64,000 bases of DNA. It comes from CAZICM01 sp964537685 (GTDB lineage: Bacteria > Myxococcota_A > Polyangia > Polyangiales > Polyangiaceae). The notes beneath the pieces are model-generated. The model worked only from the letters and a program-made list of their open reading frames with translations, was not told where the DNA came from and did no database searches. The stretch's first letter is position 1. Every line of letters begins with the position of its first letter. Location: NCBI GenBank assembly GCA_964537685.1, contig CAZICM010000036.1, positions 30,676 through 94,675 of the forward strand, in the 5' to 3' direction. A program made the translations under genes and the position numbers. Shown here in pieces: positions 35,043 to 43,412 of the stretch.

Positions 35043-37910
35043 TTAGAAGTGCTGTTGATAGGCGGCGGGCTTGGTGTTAAAGAAGGTCGGGCCAAAATTA
35101 AGGCTGGTCACATCGTAGGTGCTGCAGTAATGATACCCATAATATGAGTAGATATTATCTTGCATCCAGGCCATGGGATAATAGGTCTTGTTGGCGGTGA
35201 GGGGCACGGGAACGGAGACACCGGTGGCCGCGTCGCCGTTGACCCAGAAGGTGACGGAGCCGCAGGTCATATCCACCAAGACCGAAACCACCGCGCCCAT
35301 TGGAGCTTTATTGGCCCAGGAGACAATTTGGGTGCCCCCGGGGTAGAGATATCCCGCGTAGCCGCCGTTAGGATCTGGGCTAAGCTGGAGGCAAGCTCCA
35401 TCGGTAAGGTTGGAAAGCGAAGTATCTCCCGTGAGCGGTGTGTCGGTGGTGCCGACGCCAATGCAGGGGCTTGCATAGTTCCATGAAACCGGCGCTTCCC
35501 AGTACCATTTTCCGCTGCCTACCGCCATGGGAAGGCTATTGTAGCGTACGCCCGGGTAATCCCCTGCGCCAAAGTAGTTGGATAAGGCGAAGTGGGTCGA
35601 GACCACATAGCCAACCCTCGGGTCTTTGAGGACGCCTGGGTTTGTGCCTGGATGGTTAATGCCACAGACTTCGTAGCCGCAGTTGAGGCCGTTATCGGGA
35701 ACCAAATCGCAGTCTTGATCGGCGCTGTCACAGATTTCGGCGCTGTAGGTGCAGCCCGCGCCTTCGTCGATTAAACCGTTGCAGTTATCGTCAATGCCAT
35801 TGGGGGCTTCTTGGTTTTGAGGGAGAGAGGGAATGCATTGCACATACTCATCGATCATTCCATTGCAGTCGTTGTCCTTGCCGTCAACAACCTCGGAACC
35901 CGTGGGGCAACAGAAGGCGGGGAAGCCGTTGTAGGTGAGGCTGTTGTCGTCGGCATTGATCAAACCGTCATGGTCTTCGTCCACGCCGTTGGCATCGCAC
36001 ACCTCGGGGGTCGGGGGTGAGCAGACACAGCCTTCGTCGACGGGGCCATCGCAGTCGTTATCGATTCCATCGCCGCAGGCATCGGTGGGCGCGGGCATGC
36101 CGGGTACACATACTTGGGACTGTCCGTTTAGACAGGCGGCAACAGTGTTTTGACATGCGCCGGTTCCACATTGAAGGTTTCCTAGCCCTTCGTCGATTTG
36201 GCCGTTGCCATCGTCGTCGATTCCATTGCAGACTTCGCTGCCGCCGACATTATCGATGATATTATCGCAGTTTTCATCGATGCCGTTGTTGGGAATCTCA
36301 GGCGTGGGCATTCCCGGCGTACACACTTGAACCTGTCCATTTAAGCAAGCCGGAACGGTAACTTTGCATGCTCCGACGCCGCAGGTCTTGGTGCCCAATC
36401 CTTCATCGATTTGGCCGTTGGCGTTATCGTCCACGCCGTTGCAGATCTCGGCGCCTCCCCCACCACCGTCGTCCTTGATTTTATTGCAGTTTTCATCGAT
36501 ATTGTTGCCGGGAATCTCGGGCTGGGGCAAGACTTGGCCCATGCAGCTTTGGAATGTGCCATCGGCCTTGCAGACCTGGGTGCCTCCCTTGCATATGCCA
36601 ATGCCGTCGGTATTCTTGGGACCGAAATAACAAGGAGCGCCGGAGACACAAGGGGCATTGTCATCGATGAAGTTGTTGCAATTGTTATCCTGTCCATCGG
36701 CTATTTCGACGGCAGGCTTGATTTCATCGTGACAGGCGGCTTCAAATCCGCTTCCATTGGCTAGACATTCTTTATAGCCCGCCATGCAATTTCCAACGCC
36801 GAGCGTATTGGCCGGGCCCGTGTAGCACGATTGTTTCTCGCCGATAATACAAGCGCAGGAAATACCGTTGTCCGCTGTGCCATCGCAATTGTTGTCGATA
36901 TCGTCGCACACTTCGGCATTGGGTACGCAGGGACATGCATCCGTGGGCATGCCAAATGAGAACATTTGCATGGTGTCGTGGGATGTGTAATTAAGCCCTT
37001 TCTGCTGAAGATAGGTCTCCACGCGGATTTCGCCTGGACCGTTGGGATTGGGCATTAAGTCATAGGCGGTAATCAGCAGTTCAACCTTGCCTGGGCCCGC
37101 ATGTTGAAGCGTTGCGCATTCGGTGGTCTCGCCCCCAACCTTGACATGGCTCATCAAAATGGGGGTTGGGCCAGAGGCCAAGGGAACACCGCCGACTTGG
37201 GTCCATACAAACTCGATATTGTTTTTGTTGGGATCGGTAAAGGAAACGCAGATGGTTTGGGTTTCGCAGGCGCTTACCCATTTGTTGGGATCGTAATTAC
37301 CATCGCTAAACCAGGGTGGTTGGTTGACAAAAACCGTTGTATTAATACCGCCTGTGCCGGGACCGCCATTGCATTGAATAAGAGAATTGACCTCGGTGGT
37401 CTTGTTATCGAAAACTACGGCGGGAAAGCTGTCCACGGAGCATTCGGGCACTTGGTTGCCATTGCTGTCCATCGCAAAAACCATAACATCGTAACATCCC
37501 GCTTCAAGCGGTTCAAAATGGTCTGTCGCCGGATTGCTTGGGCCTTGATTTAGGGGCGCCTCATAGGCTTCATATACGACGGGAATAAAGGGTTCCCCAG
37601 GATAACATTCCACCCGGGTATAGCTAAATAAAAATTGAGCGATATCCGGGTTATCCGTTGGAGGAATAGATATCAATAAACCCGTGGAGCCATCGGGAGG
37701 TGGAAGATTAGGCTGGCCTCCCTCTCCCCCAGAGCTGCCCGTTCCGCCAGTACCACCAGGTTCCGGCTTGCCACCCACGCCCTCCATAGGAGACGCGGGC
37801 TCGGCACCATTTCCCCCAGCCGGCGTGCTACATGCGGCCGAAAATCCTCCCAGACTCATCAACATTCCAAAACACAGCGCGTATTCCAAGCCAATTCGCC
37901 TTCTTCGCAT
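35043..37910 (-). CDS. MopE-repeat/SPRY-like lipoprotein, intact paralogue
   Basis: The 955-residue protein has a lipoprotein signal ending LGGFSAACST and a Gly-rich linker. Residues about 75-330 form a domain with paired Cys (QFLFSYTRVECYPGEPF, CETQTICVSFTDPNKNNIEF). About eleven MopE-type motifs follow (DDIDNNCDGTADN, DGIDNDCDGPVDEGC, NGIDDNCNGLIDEG), typical of PF11617 copper/calcium-binding repeats, interleaved with Cys-containing segments (CYTGPANTLGVGNC). The C-terminal 170 residues are SPRY-like (GSGKWYWEAPVSWNYASPCI, SVTFWVNGDAAT). It is co-directional with its frameshifted paralogue, 197 bases upstream of it. The repeat family name comes from the methanotroph MopE; the role here is unknown, with adhesion or metal binding at the surface as candidates. 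Confidence 0.88.
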   Translation of the reverse strand: MRRRRIGLEYALCFGMLMSLGGFSAACSTPAGGNGAEPASPMEGVGGKPEPGGTGGTGSSGGEGGQPNLPPPDGSTGLLISIPPTDNPDIAQFLFSYTRVECYPGEPFIPVVYEAYEAPLNQGPSNPATDHFEPLEAGCYDVMVFAMDSNGNQVPECSVDSFPAVVFDNKTTEVNSLIQCNGGPGTGGINTTVFVNQPPWFSDGNYDPNKWVSACETQTICVSFTDPNKNNIEFVWTQVGGVPLASGPTPILMSHVKVGGETTECATLQHAGPGKVELLITAYDLMPNPNGPGEIRVETYLQQKGLNYTSHDTMQMFSFGMPTDACPCVPNAEVCDDIDNNCDGTADNGISCACIIGEKQSCYTGPANTLGVGNCMAGYKECLANGSGFEAACHDEIKPAVEIADGQDNNCNNFIDDNAPCVSGAPCYFGPKNTDGIGICKGGTQVCKADGTFQSCMGQVLPQPEIPGNNIDENCNKIKDDGGGGGAEICNGVDDNANGQIDEGLGTKTCGVGACKVTVPACLNGQVQVCTPGMPTPEIPNNGIDENCDNIIDNVGGSEVCNGIDDDGNGQIDEGLGNLQCGTGACQNTVAACLNGQSQVCVPGMPAPTDACGDGIDNDCDGPVDEGCVCSPPTPEVCDANGVDEDHDGLINADDNSLTYNGFPAFCCPTGSEVVDGKDNDCNGMIDEYVQCIPSLPQNQEAPNGIDDNCNGLIDEGAGCTYSAEICDSADQDCDLVPDNGLNCGYEVCGINHPGTNPGVLKDPRVGYVVSTHFALSNYFGAGDYPGVRYNSLPMAVGSGKWYWEAPVSWNYASPCIGVGTTDTPLTGDTSLSNLTDGACLQLSPDPNGGYAGYLYPGGTQIVSWANKAPMGAVVSVLVDMTCGSVTFWVNGDAATGVSVPVPLTANKTYYPMAWMQDNIYSYYGYHYCSTYDVTSLNFGPTFFNTKPAAYQQHF

Positions 37911-37930
37911 ACACCTTTCCCCTTAAGCGC

Positions 37931-37950
37931 GTTGCACGTTCGGGTGCAAC
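37931..37950. promoter_or_regulatory. Inverted repeat upstream of the intact MopE-repeat gene
   Basis: GTTGCAC and GTGCAAC form a perfect 7-bp inverted repeat with a 6-base spacer, 20 bases upstream of the start at 37910. The position suits an operator or a leader hairpin. No regulator is known for it. Confidence 0.4.
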
Positions 37951-38162
37951 ACGCCCTCTCTGCCCGCAGGCATTTAGACACTCGCGGCCCGATCAAGCCG
38001 GCACGCCTCCATGGATGGCGCGCAGGGGCTCCCTTGGGATCCGCACACAAAAGCTCGGCCTCAACGCATCCCCAGGCGATGACTGGCCGGGCTAACAACT
38101 GCTCTTTGCCCGCCTCAGCCGTCGGCCTTCAAAAAATAAATGGGGGGCTTTTAAAATTAGGT

Positions 38163-38978
38163 TTAGGGGCTTTCCAGACTCTTGCGAGCCTTCGCGACCA
38201 ATAGACTCTCCGGTGGAATCGTGGAGGCAATATCCCGGGCTTCGGAATGGCGATTGAGTCTTACAAGTGCCCTCGCCTTGAGCAGCATGCGATCGTTGCG
38301 AAGCTTTCCCTCGGGAAACAATTGAGCATGTTGCTCCAGGTAGGAGAGTGCGGTCTTGGGATCGCGCTCGACCATCCGCTCAGCGGCGCCAATGAGCCGA
38401 ATTTCCTCGCCAAGCGTATCGGGCTCGGTGGCTTGGGCCTCTGGTGCGGCCGATGTGCTGGGCTGTGCAGCAGGCACCTTTGAGTTTCGTTCGCTTGAAC
38501 CATCAACGGCATCGGGAAGGGCGTTTACATCCACAACCGTACCGGGATGGCCTTCTTGCGGAGGTGCAGGCTCGTCCTTGGGCGAACGTGTAAGCGCTGG
38601 CAACGCACTTTTTTGGTGCTGGGCCAATGTAGTTGCAGGAGTGGAGTCGCCGTTCGATTCGTTCCACAAAACGCCCCCTCCAAGCGCCGCCAAGCCAAGC
38701 AAGGCCGCCGCAACCTTGGCCTTTGCCGCACCTGCCGCGCCGAGCTTGGCCGAGGCTCCCGCGCTTCCCGCCCCGCTGCCTGGACCTGCTCCCCCGGCCC
38801 CTGACCCTCCCCCTGCCGCTCCTGGATGTAGAAGCTCAGCAACCCGGGACAATGAACGAGCATACTCCGCTTCGCTCATGTCGCGCGTGGGCTTTACGGA
38901 TGAAAGCCATTGGGCAATGCCAGGCGGTGCCGAGGACTTGGCTTCGGTCCAGCGTTTGGGAGTTTGCGAAGATTTCAT
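38163..38978 (-). CDS. Membrane protein coupled to the ECF sigma factor, probable regulator
   Basis: The 271-residue product starts at the ATG at 38978, which overlaps the stop of the sigma factor gene (ATGA). A short cytoplasmic part (AQWLSSVKPTRDMSEAEYAR) is followed by a Gly/Ala linker, one hydrophobic helix (AKAKVAAALLGLAALGGGVLW) and a periplasmic region with TPR-like helices (ALSYLEQHAQLFPEGKLRND, ALVRLNRHSEARDIA). The coupling and layout match anti-sigma factors of the ECF system, though no zinc-binding ZAS motif is seen, so it could be a sensor of another type. Function is inferred from position. Confidence 0.75.
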   Translation of the reverse strand: MKSSQTPKRWTEAKSSAPPGIAQWLSSVKPTRDMSEAEYARSLSRVAELLHPGAAGGGSGAGGAGPGSGAGSAGASAKLGAAGAAKAKVAAALLGLAALGGGVLWNESNGDSTPATTLAQHQKSALPALTRSPKDEPAPPQEGHPGTVVDVNALPDAVDGSSERNSKVPAAQPSTSAAPEAQATEPDTLGEEIRLIGAAERMVERDPKTALSYLEQHAQLFPEGKLRNDRMLLKARALVRLNRHSEARDIASTIPPESLLVAKARKSLESP

Positions 38979-39643
38979 GGCAATACCCCTCTTTTCTGCT
39001 CTTTGGGTGAAAGAATGGCTACCGCCAAGTCTCCATGGCATAGAGGCGGCGGCGCTGTAACGGCTTTTTGATTCTTTTCCACTGCTTTTTGAAAGATTTT
39101 CCGGGCCGTGTGCAAGCGCGAATAGACCGTGCCCACCGGCACGCCAAGCTGCTCGGCTATCTCTTCGCAAGAAAGACCATCAATCTCAAACATCACAAAA
39201 ACGGCCCGCTTGTCTAAATCCAAGCGTTCCAAGAGCAGATCCAATTGGCGGCGGGCATGGGAGCTTTCAGCCTCCTTCTCCGGGTCCAGCCGTTTTAGAT
39301 CCGCTTGATCATCCCATTCCCCAGTTGCTTCTTCATAGCGCCTGTGCGCCTTGCGCCGGTAGGCCGCGGCGACTTTGCGGCAAATGCCAAAGAGCCAGCC
39401 GCTCATCGGCATACTGGCGTCATAGCCGGGCAGCTTTCGGTGCACGATGACAAACACCTCTTGTTGCATATCTTCCAAATCGTTGAAATGCACGCCCAGA
39501 CGCTGCAGGGATTTCCACACAAAATTGGCATGCATCCGGTGGACATCGGCCACATTCAATGGAGGCGCGCCGCCCTCCCCGGGCGTATCCGAGAAGGACC
39601 TGGAAACCCATTGAACAATGCGCTTAAGCTTGAGGATATGCAC
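38975..39643 (-). CDS. ECF-type RNA polymerase sigma factor
   Basis: The 222-residue protein has a region 2 with DMQQEVFVIVHRKLPGYD and MSGWLFGICRKVAAAYRRKA and a region 4 with LDKRAVFVMFEIDGLSCEEI and EQLGVPVGTVYSRLHTARK, the helix-turn-helix that binds the -35 box. The lack of a region 3 and the size mark it as an ECF (group IV) sigma factor. It starts with a short Arg/Ser-rich extension. Its stop codon overlaps the start of the membrane protein gene, which probably controls its activity. Its targets are not evident from the window. Confidence 0.92.
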   Translation of the reverse strand: MHILKLKRIVQWVSRSFSDTPGEGGAPPLNVADVHRMHANFVWKSLQRLGVHFNDLEDMQQEVFVIVHRKLPGYDASMPMSGWLFGICRKVAAAYRRKAHRRYEEATGEWDDQADLKRLDPEKEAESSHARRQLDLLLERLDLDKRAVFVMFEIDGLSCEEIAEQLGVPVGTVYSRLHTARKIFQKAVEKNQKAVTAPPPLCHGDLAVAILSPKEQKRGVLP

Positions 39644-39686
39644 GGTGGTTGTTTAAGCTATTGCCAGCAACATCAAGAATCCTTCA

Positions 39687-40217
39687 CTAATTTGGATTTG
39701 TACCGTCGGCAACACACGGCATATCTGGGATAATAAATTCCTCGCTTATCCCGCAGCTTGTATTTTCTTGCACGCATTCGGTATCGGCGTTTAGAATGCG
39801 CAATTTCACGTCTTCCACATCCTTCGCGCAGTTTCGGCCAATGACCCAGCCTAGAAACATGGGGGATTTATCATCAAATCTCCAGATAGGTGCCCTCGAT
39901 TGCCCATTCCCATCCACAAGATCCCCTCGGGGCCCGGTTCCTACTTCACATCGCAGGTATTCATGCGCTCCCGTGACACAACAGGTGAACACTCCCAGTG
40001 TACTGCGGCGAAGCTGCTTGGCTTCCGGCGCTCGGCATCCAAGCTCGTCTCCTTGGTCCCCCGGATCAAAAACGCATCCCTCCAGGTCCCTGCAGTTTTC
40101 AATGCGTTCGGCGACTCTTTCATCGATCGGCTCGCAGCCCAAAAGCCCCGTTGTACATACCAGGCCCATGCTCAGAACAAATAGTCTTTTACACAAAATA
40201 CCACGCCTATTGCCCAT
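39687..40217 (-). CDS. Cys-rich lipoprotein of unknown function
   Basis: The 176-residue product starts at 40217, with GGAGG 5 bases upstream. The signal (RLFVLSMGLVCTTGLLGCEP) has a clear lipobox, GLLGC. The mature protein has about ten cysteines (NCRDLEGCVFDPG, VFTCCVTGAHEYLRCEVG, CGISEEFIIPDMPC), probably in disulfides. The conserved-looking GWVIGRNCAKDV segment is also notable. No domain is recognised. It stands between the ECF unit and a signal-peptide protein on the same strand, with a gap of 43 bases to the sigma factor gene. Confidence 0.75.
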   Translation of the reverse strand: MGNRRGILCKRLFVLSMGLVCTTGLLGCEPIDERVAERIENCRDLEGCVFDPGDQGDELGCRAPEAKQLRRSTLGVFTCCVTGAHEYLRCEVGTGPRGDLVDGNGQSRAPIWRFDDKSPMFLGWVIGRNCAKDVEDVKLRILNADTECVQENTSCGISEEFIIPDMPCVADGTNPN

Positions 40218-40359
40218 GTCTTCCTCCAATGGACCTTACCCATTTAAGCAAGCGCTGCATCCGCGTACCCACGCCTGAATGTCTTGCGCACGCTGTCGTT
40301 TGTCCTATTGCCCAGGCGTCTTCTGCTCCTTCGATAAAACGCAAGAGCGCATGCCGTTT

Positions 40360-41397
40360 TTACAGAATCGAAATGCCTAGGGAGATAAATGGCGCGATAT
40401 TTATCCGATCTTGAACATAAATATCTATAACCCGGGGTTTGCCGGTCTCATCTTTGGTCCCACCTTTGAATCCACGAGGAGGTATATTTAGCAAAACATG
40501 TGTTCCCCCTTCAATGAGCACAGATCGAGGGAGAGCAAACCGCAGGCGGGGAGCAAGCGAAGCTCCAAACCATAGGAAAGGGCCATCTTTCGTCAACGAG
40601 AAGTTTAATGAATCGACCAAATCCAGTGTAATAGCGCCAAGCCAGGCATGTCCACATCCCCACAAGGACACCGGGGCCAAGTCGATTGCCCGAACACATA
40701 ATCCCAGCGAGCCCGCGTAATTCTGAAAAGCAAAGGCTCCATCGGCGCTGGGTCTTTCGCTTGTCTGAAACAGGCCCAGCGATGCCTCAAAGCGATGCCC
40801 GCCCGCGCGTGTCTCAATTCCCCATTGGGGCGTGAGGCCCGGTAAAAAACCTTGAAGGATACTCCCTTGAACAAATAGGGATAGCCGAACAGGAGGAGGG
40901 GGAGATATCACTTGAATGACCGGAGGCGGCGCGGGGATTGCCGGCGCGGGGGGAGCACAGGGTTCTTGCGTGATCGGGGGTATGGATGACGACGGAGCGG
41001 TATCCAAAGCTTTAGGGGCGATGATCATAGAGACAGCCACCACGGTATAGGCAAAGATGGCATCGCAGTTCGGTGAGGAACTGGTCTGGGTGATTGGAAC
41101 AGTATGATTATCTGGGCCTTGTTCGTCCAGTTGAAGGGAAAAGACTCCATTGTGCCTCTCAATCGATCCGACGATTTGTCTAGGGCTATGATCAACAAAA
41201 GGATCGCGGCCTAAACGGGCCGCCACTTCGCGCGCAAGTTTTGCCTGGTCGGGACATTCAGCGGCGCCTGAACCGCGAATCCACTGTAAGGAAACGGCAG
41301 GCGCTTCGTCTGCCCAACCCGGTGTGGAGATGGAGATGGCGGCACCGAGCGCGGCCCAAGGGAAAATCCATTCAGAAATACGCGGGTTATTGTGCAT
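40360..41397 (-). CDS. Exported protein of unknown function, probable outer-membrane barrel part
   Basis: The 345-residue protein starts with a signal peptide (IFPWAALGAAISISTPGWADEAP). Residues about 30-130 form a globular part with a Cys pair (AAECPDQAKLAREVAARLGRD, SSSPNCDAIFAYTVVAVSMI). A Pro-rich linker (PPVIQVISPPPPVRL) follows, then a C-terminal part of repeated beta-like segments (LSLFVQGSILQGFLPGL, ALGICVRAID-like GSLGLCVRAIDLAPVSLWG, ISLGISIL at the end), which may form a beta-barrel. This two-part layout recurs in myxobacterial genomes but has no known function. It diverges from the NapC-like cytochrome gene across about 200 bases. Confidence 0.7.
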   Translation of the reverse strand: MHNNPRISEWIFPWAALGAAISISTPGWADEAPAVSLQWIRGSGAAECPDQAKLAREVAARLGRDPFVDHSPRQIVGSIERHNGVFSLQLDEQGPDNHTVPITQTSSSPNCDAIFAYTVVAVSMIIAPKALDTAPSSSIPPITQEPCAPPAPAIPAPPPVIQVISPPPPVRLSLFVQGSILQGFLPGLTPQWGIETRAGGHRFEASLGLFQTSERPSADGAFAFQNYAGSLGLCVRAIDLAPVSLWGCGHAWLGAITLDLVDSLNFSLTKDGPFLWFGASLAPRLRFALPRSVLIEGGTHVLLNIPPRGFKGGTKDETGKPRVIDIYVQDRINIAPFISLGISIL

Positions 41398-41666
41398 GGA
41401 GGTCTAAACTCGCCGAATCTAAAAAATCCTGGATGAAAATCTCGGGCAACACTAATCAATATCGAAGGACGCTGACAAGAGCAAAATTGCACCGAAAAGC
41501 CTATCCAAAAATTCGTGTACCTTTCCAACACTGGGCCTTTACTGCACTTCCTCCCCAATTTTGCGCGCCGCGCATTCTTTGCGCGCCGGCTCGCTAAGAA
41601 AAAATGCCCTTGCCCTTCGTTTTCGATGTGACAGCACGGAACGCTTTATGCAATGATGCCGGCCAA

Positions 41667-42317
41667 ATGGCTGACACCTCTCAAATGCTCACCCTGTGCG
41701 CGCTCGCGGCGGGAGGGCTCGCCGCTCTGCTGCTTATCGGTTATCTCTTCCGCCGCCCCGCTCTCGATCGCAATACCCGCTTGGCTCTTTTCTTCGGGCT
41801 GGGACCTCTCCCCATTGCAACCGCTTTGCTCGGTAATTACGCCAACCTGGAGGCAACCAAGAAGCGCGAATTCTGTGGATCGTGCCATGTGATGACGCCT
41901 TATGTGCAGGATGCGCAGAATCCCGAGAGCGATTCTCTTGCGGCCATTCACACCCGGACGGGCTATTTCGGGCATGAGAGTTGTTATACTTGTCATGCCG
42001 ATTATGGAATGTTTGGGACCATCAATACAAAACTTGGGGGCATGCGCCATGTTTGGGACTATTATGCGCATGATTGGAGTTCGCCCGACAAGAAGCCCGA
42101 GCTGTACAAGCCCTATTCCAACACGACGTGTATGCAATGCCATCCTCAAACGGGCAAGCGGATGTCCATGGCGCATCAGGTTCATGCCGAGATGATGAAG
42201 GGGGATAAAGTGAGCTGCGCTGCAAAGGGGTGTCATGGTCCGCCTCATCCTGTGAAGGGGGCGTCTGAAGCCAATGCGCCTGTTCATGCGTCGAGGGAAG
42301 GAGGGGAAGCGCTATGA
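41667..42317 (+). CDS. NapC/NirT-like membrane tetraheme cytochrome c
   Basis: The 216-residue product starts at 41667 with MADTSQ and one transmembrane helix (MLTLCALAAGGLAALLLIGYL), then a second weaker hydrophobic stretch (LALFFGLGPLPIATALLG). The periplasmic part has CGSCH, CYTCH and CMQCH, and a fourth site of the form CX4CH (SCAAKGCHG), so four hemes are likely but one is atypical. Proteins of this family oxidise membrane quinol and pass electrons to periplasmic reductases or to conduit cytochromes. The longer frame from 41604 has no better ribosome-binding site. The stop overlaps the start of a small membrane protein gene, implying a two-gene unit. Confidence 0.85.
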   Translation: MADTSQMLTLCALAAGGLAALLLIGYLFRRPALDRNTRLALFFGLGPLPIATALLGNYANLEATKKREFCGSCHVMTPYVQDAQNPESDSLAAIHTRTGYFGHESCYTCHADYGMFGTINTKLGGMRHVWDYYAHDWSSPDKKPELYKPYSNTTCMQCHPQTGKRMSMAHQVHAEMMKGDKVSCAAKGCHGPPHPVKGASEANAPVHASREGGEAL

Positions 42318-42610
42318 AAAAACCTCTTTCATCCACGGAGCGAAAGCTGCGCTGGGCTTGTTATATGACGCTGCTGGCGCTGGCGATGATGGTGTATTCG
42401 CTTGTGTATCCCAAGCCTTTGCCCGTGATTGTGGCCATGTCGCTGAGTCAGGCGCTTGGGACCTTTTCGCTGCTTTTGTTTTTGATTGTGGTGGCGGCAG
42501 ACTTTAGGCGTGCAAGGATATTGGATAGGAAGGGGCCGGCATCGGAGGCTCAGTTGCCGGGGGATACTCCGGCTCCCCCATCGGTGGCGGACAATTCGAA
42601 AGAGGACTAA
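42314..42610 (+). CDS. Small two-helix membrane protein coupled to the NapC-like cytochrome
   Basis: The ATG at 42314 overlaps the cytochrome stop (ATGA). The 98-residue product has two hydrophobic helices (ACYMTLLALAMMVYSLVYP and ALGTFSLLLFLIVVAADFRR) and a polar tail rich in Pro and acidic residues. It lacks a heme motif. It is probably an accessory subunit of the quinol-oxidising cytochrome. The stop overlaps the end of the convergent ABC transporter gene by 4 bases. Confidence 0.7.
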   Translation: MKKPLSSTERKLRWACYMTLLALAMMVYSLVYPKPLPVIVAMSLSQALGTFSLLLFLIVVAADFRRARILDRKGPASEAQLPGDTPAPPSVADNSKED

Positions 42611-43392
42611 GGCAAGCTGCTGACTTGTGCGTGTTCTGCCCCGAATATCGAATTCACCAGGGCGGCTTGGCGGCGCGGGGCCGAAACCAGTTCTTGAACA
42701 TAGGGATCGGCGGGGTTTTGGGCGAGGTCTTGAAAGGAGCCCCATTGAAGCAGGCGGCCTTCTTTCATGACGGCGACGCGATCGCCCAGGGTCATGGCCT
42801 CGACCATATCGTGCGTGACAAAGATGGCCGTGAGGCCGAGTTGTCTGCGAATGCGATCGAAGGAAGCCTGAAGGCGCTCGCGGGTGAGGGGATCGAGGGC
42901 GCCAAAGGGTTCGTCCAGCAGCAGGACGGGCGGTTCGGCGGCGAGGGCGCGGGCGACAGCGACCCGCTGAGCCTGGCCGCCGGATAGTTCGGCTGGAAAG
43001 CGGGGCATCATGGAGGCCGGATCGAGTTCGCAGAGTTCCAGGAGGGAGGACACACGGGCTCGAATTCGGGATTCTTCCCAGCCGAGGAGGCGGGGAGTGA
43101 TGCCAATATTTTCGGCAACGGTCATGTGGGGAAAGAGGCCCAAGCGCTGAAAGACATAGCCAATGCGGCGGCGCAAGGTATGAGGGGGAATATTCATCAC
43201 ATCATCACCTGCGACGCAAATCGTGCCTGAGCTTGGGTCGATAAGGCGATTGATCATTTTGCAGGTGGTGGTTTTTCCGCAGCCCGATCCGCCGAGAAGG
43301 GCGAGAAGCTCGCCGGATTCGACCTGAAAGGAGACGCGATCGACGGCGACTTCCGAGCCATAGCGTTTGGTGACGTTTTCGAGTTTGATCAT
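42607..43392 (-). CDS. ABC transporter ATP-binding protein, osmoprotectant (OpuA/OsmV) type
   Basis: The 261-residue ATPase has Walker A (LLGGSGCGKTTTCKMINRL), Q-loop (VFQRLGLFPHMTVAENI), signature (ELSGGQAQRVAVARAL), Walker B (LLLDEPFGALDP) and H-loop (AIFVTHDMVEAMTLGDRVAV). The signature and the INRLIDPSSG segment match ATPases of glycine-betaine/choline transporters. No permease or binding-protein gene is adjacent, so its partners must be elsewhere. The C-terminal CBS domains of some relatives are absent. Confidence 0.85.
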   Translation of the reverse strand: MIKLENVTKRYGSEVAVDRVSFQVESGELLALLGGSGCGKTTTCKMINRLIDPSSGTICVAGDDVMNIPPHTLRRRIGYVFQRLGLFPHMTVAENIGITPRLLGWEESRIRARVSSLLELCELDPASMMPRFPAELSGGQAQRVAVARALAAEPPVLLLDEPFGALDPLTRERLQASFDRIRRQLGLTAIFVTHDMVEAMTLGDRVAVMKEGRLLQWGSFQDLAQNPADPYVQELVSAPRRQAALVNSIFGAEHAQVSSLP

Positions 43393-43412
43393 CGTTTGGC
43401 TTCTAGTAGCTT

